From contig CALUJM010000005.1 in the NCBI GenBank assembly GCA_944320975.1, positions 62,001 through 126,000 of the forward strand: a stretch of 64,000 nt of DNA, read 5' to 3'. Position 1 is the first letter of the stretch. Every line of letters begins with the position of its first letter. The translations under genes were made by a program, and so were the position numbers. Below are positions 63,399 through 64,000 of this stretch, in pieces. This DNA comes from an uncultured Atopobiaceae bacterium (GTDB taxonomy: Bacteria > Actinomycetota > Coriobacteriia > Coriobacteriales > Atopobiaceae). The notes under the pieces are model-generated. The model made no database searches. It had not been told where the DNA came from and worked only from the letters and a program-made list of their open reading frames with translations.

Positions 63399-63869
63399 CT
63401 ACTCCTCGAGCTCCATCTGGCGGTAAGTCACGCCGCAGCGGTCGAGGATGTTCTTGGAGATGCGGTTGTCCTCGGTGCCGTCGTACTTGTCGTCGAGGTA
63501 GACGACCTCACCGATGCCCGCCTGCACGAGGGTCTTGGCGCACTCGTGGCACGGGAAGAGCGTGACGTAGATCGTGGCGCCCGTCATGTCCTTGAGGGTG
63601 CCGCGGTAGTTGAGGATGGCGTTGGCCTCGGCGTGGATGACGTAGTTGTGCTTGTCGTAGAGCGGGTCGTCCGCGGTGCCCCAGGGAAACTCGTCGTCGC
63701 CCAGGCCGCGCGGCGTGCCGTTGTAGCCCACCGAGAGGATGCGGTGGTTGGTGTCGGCGATGCAGGCGCCGACCTGCGTGTTGGGGTCCTTGCTGCGAAG
63801 GCTCGCCGCGACGGCGGCCTTCATGAAGAACTCGTCCCAGCTGATGACGTCGGTGCGCTTGCCCGGCAT
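63399..63869 (-). CDS. dCMP deaminase family protein
   Basis: 156 aa. Zinc site HAEANAIL and PCHECAKTL, with family-specific SKDPNTQVGACIADTNHRIL and SVGYNGTPRG. Deaminates dCMP to dUMP for dTMP synthesis, complementing Dut. ComEB of competent Gram-positives belongs to the same family. Lies alone, 129 bp upstream of the second DnaJ gene. Confidence 0.95.
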   Translation of the reverse strand: MPGKRTDVISWDEFFMKAAVAASLRSKDPNTQVGACIADTNHRILSVGYNGTPRGLGDDEFPWGTADDPLYDKHNYVIHAEANAILNYRGTLKDMTGATIYVTLFPCHECAKTLVQAGIGEVVYLDDKYDGTEDNRISKNILDRCGVTYRQMELEE

Positions 63870-63941
63870 GGCTGCCTCCCTCTCGTGTTTCCGCTGCTAG
63901 CATGGCGCATTTGCGCCGCGCGCGCAAGGGGCGGGAAGGAC

Positions 63942-63981
63942 GGGCGGGGCGCGGGGCCCAAAGCGGCGCCGCGCCCCGCCC
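63942..63981. terminator. GC-rich hairpin near the right edge
   Basis: GGGCGGGGCGCGG (63942-63954) pairs perfectly with CCGCGCCCCGCCC (63969-63981). It probably ends a minus-strand gene entering from the right; a TAG at 63989-63987 on that strand could be its stop, but too little is visible to call it. Confidence 0.6.
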
Positions 63982-64000
63982 CCGCACTAGATCTGGTTAG

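Noticed and set aside
63987..64000. 3' end of a minus-strand gene at the right edge
   Set aside because: A TAG preceded by codons for Asn-Gln-Ile and followed by a hairpin is suggestive, but 14 bases are too few to support a feature.

Overview
The window is high-GC, gene-dense bacterial chromosome. Gene content suggests a non-sporulating, largely anaerobic actinobacterium of the class Coriobacteriia, probably near Olsenella/Atopobium. The signs are a SpoVS gene without sporulation genes, a GarA/OdhI-type FHA gene next to an FtsR-type MerR gene, a GlpA-like/FAD oxidoreductase/DUF1667 trio typical of anaerobes, and the recX-recA-cinA-pgsA-rimO-yajQ-rodZ-ftsK-rnj-pnp-rpsO order. The taxonomic placement is inference; no marker gene was compared.

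Layout. 0-13 kb is mostly accessory or metabolic: a secreted GDSL hydrolase running off the left edge, a two-HTH LuxR regulator, the oxidoreductase trio, a flavodoxin, an MGMT-like protein, an isochorismatase, a LysR-controlled hydrolase/DUF3737 operon, and a PD-(D/E)xK/AbiEi-like gene. 13.7-20.3 kb holds tRNA-Pro, serC-serA, and a six-gene plus-strand run (CDP-alcohol transferase, GcvT-like, RidA, FHA, MerR, apt). 20.4-28.2 kb holds an NlpC/P60 cell-wall hydrolase, a CLC antiporter, trxB, two nucleobase permeases, dut and nrdR. 28.3-29.6 kb is a divergent SOS locus (YneA-like LysM protein and lexA). 30.3-32.3 kb is a second PD-(D/E)xK/AbiEi-like island inside palindromic repeats. From 32.2 kb to the right edge almost all genes are on the minus strand and belong to conserved information-processing clusters: hflX-miaA-miaB-spoVS, a GHKL ATPase and rny, recX-recA, cinA-pgsA-rimO-yajQ-rodZ-ftsK-rnj, pnp, rpsO, recO-era-dgkA-ybeY-phoH, mtaB-dnaJ, a second membrane-anchored DnaJ, and dCMP deaminase. 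This block is interrupted at 53.1-55.8 kb by a gamma-glutamyl hydrolase, a stand-alone nuclease and a PIN toxin pair.

How the genes work together. lexA, the LysM gene and recA all carry CGAAC-N4-GTNC boxes in their promoters, so they form a visible SOS regulon. rny, rnj, pnp and ybeY supply RNA turnover. hflX, miaA, miaB, rimO, mtaB and era supply ribosome and tRNA maturation. serC-serA make serine, and dut, dCMP deaminase, apt, nrdR and the permeases handle nucleotides.

Most unusual content. Gaps between genes are full of structured repeats: (i) a ~230-240 bp composite of TTGTGTGC units, three copies, two of which bracket the first AbiEi-like gene as an inverted pair; (ii) a perfect 24-bp palindrome in six exact copies at ~135-bp spacing around the second AbiEi-like paralog, which supplies the C-terminus of HflX; (iii) REP-like pairs with GCATGCC arms, one copy inside the mtaB reading frame; (iv) a perfect 53-bp-arm inverted repeat that contains the stop codons of two convergent genes. 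The two paralogous nuclease-like genes, each nested in its own repeat family, are the best candidate for an undescribed system.
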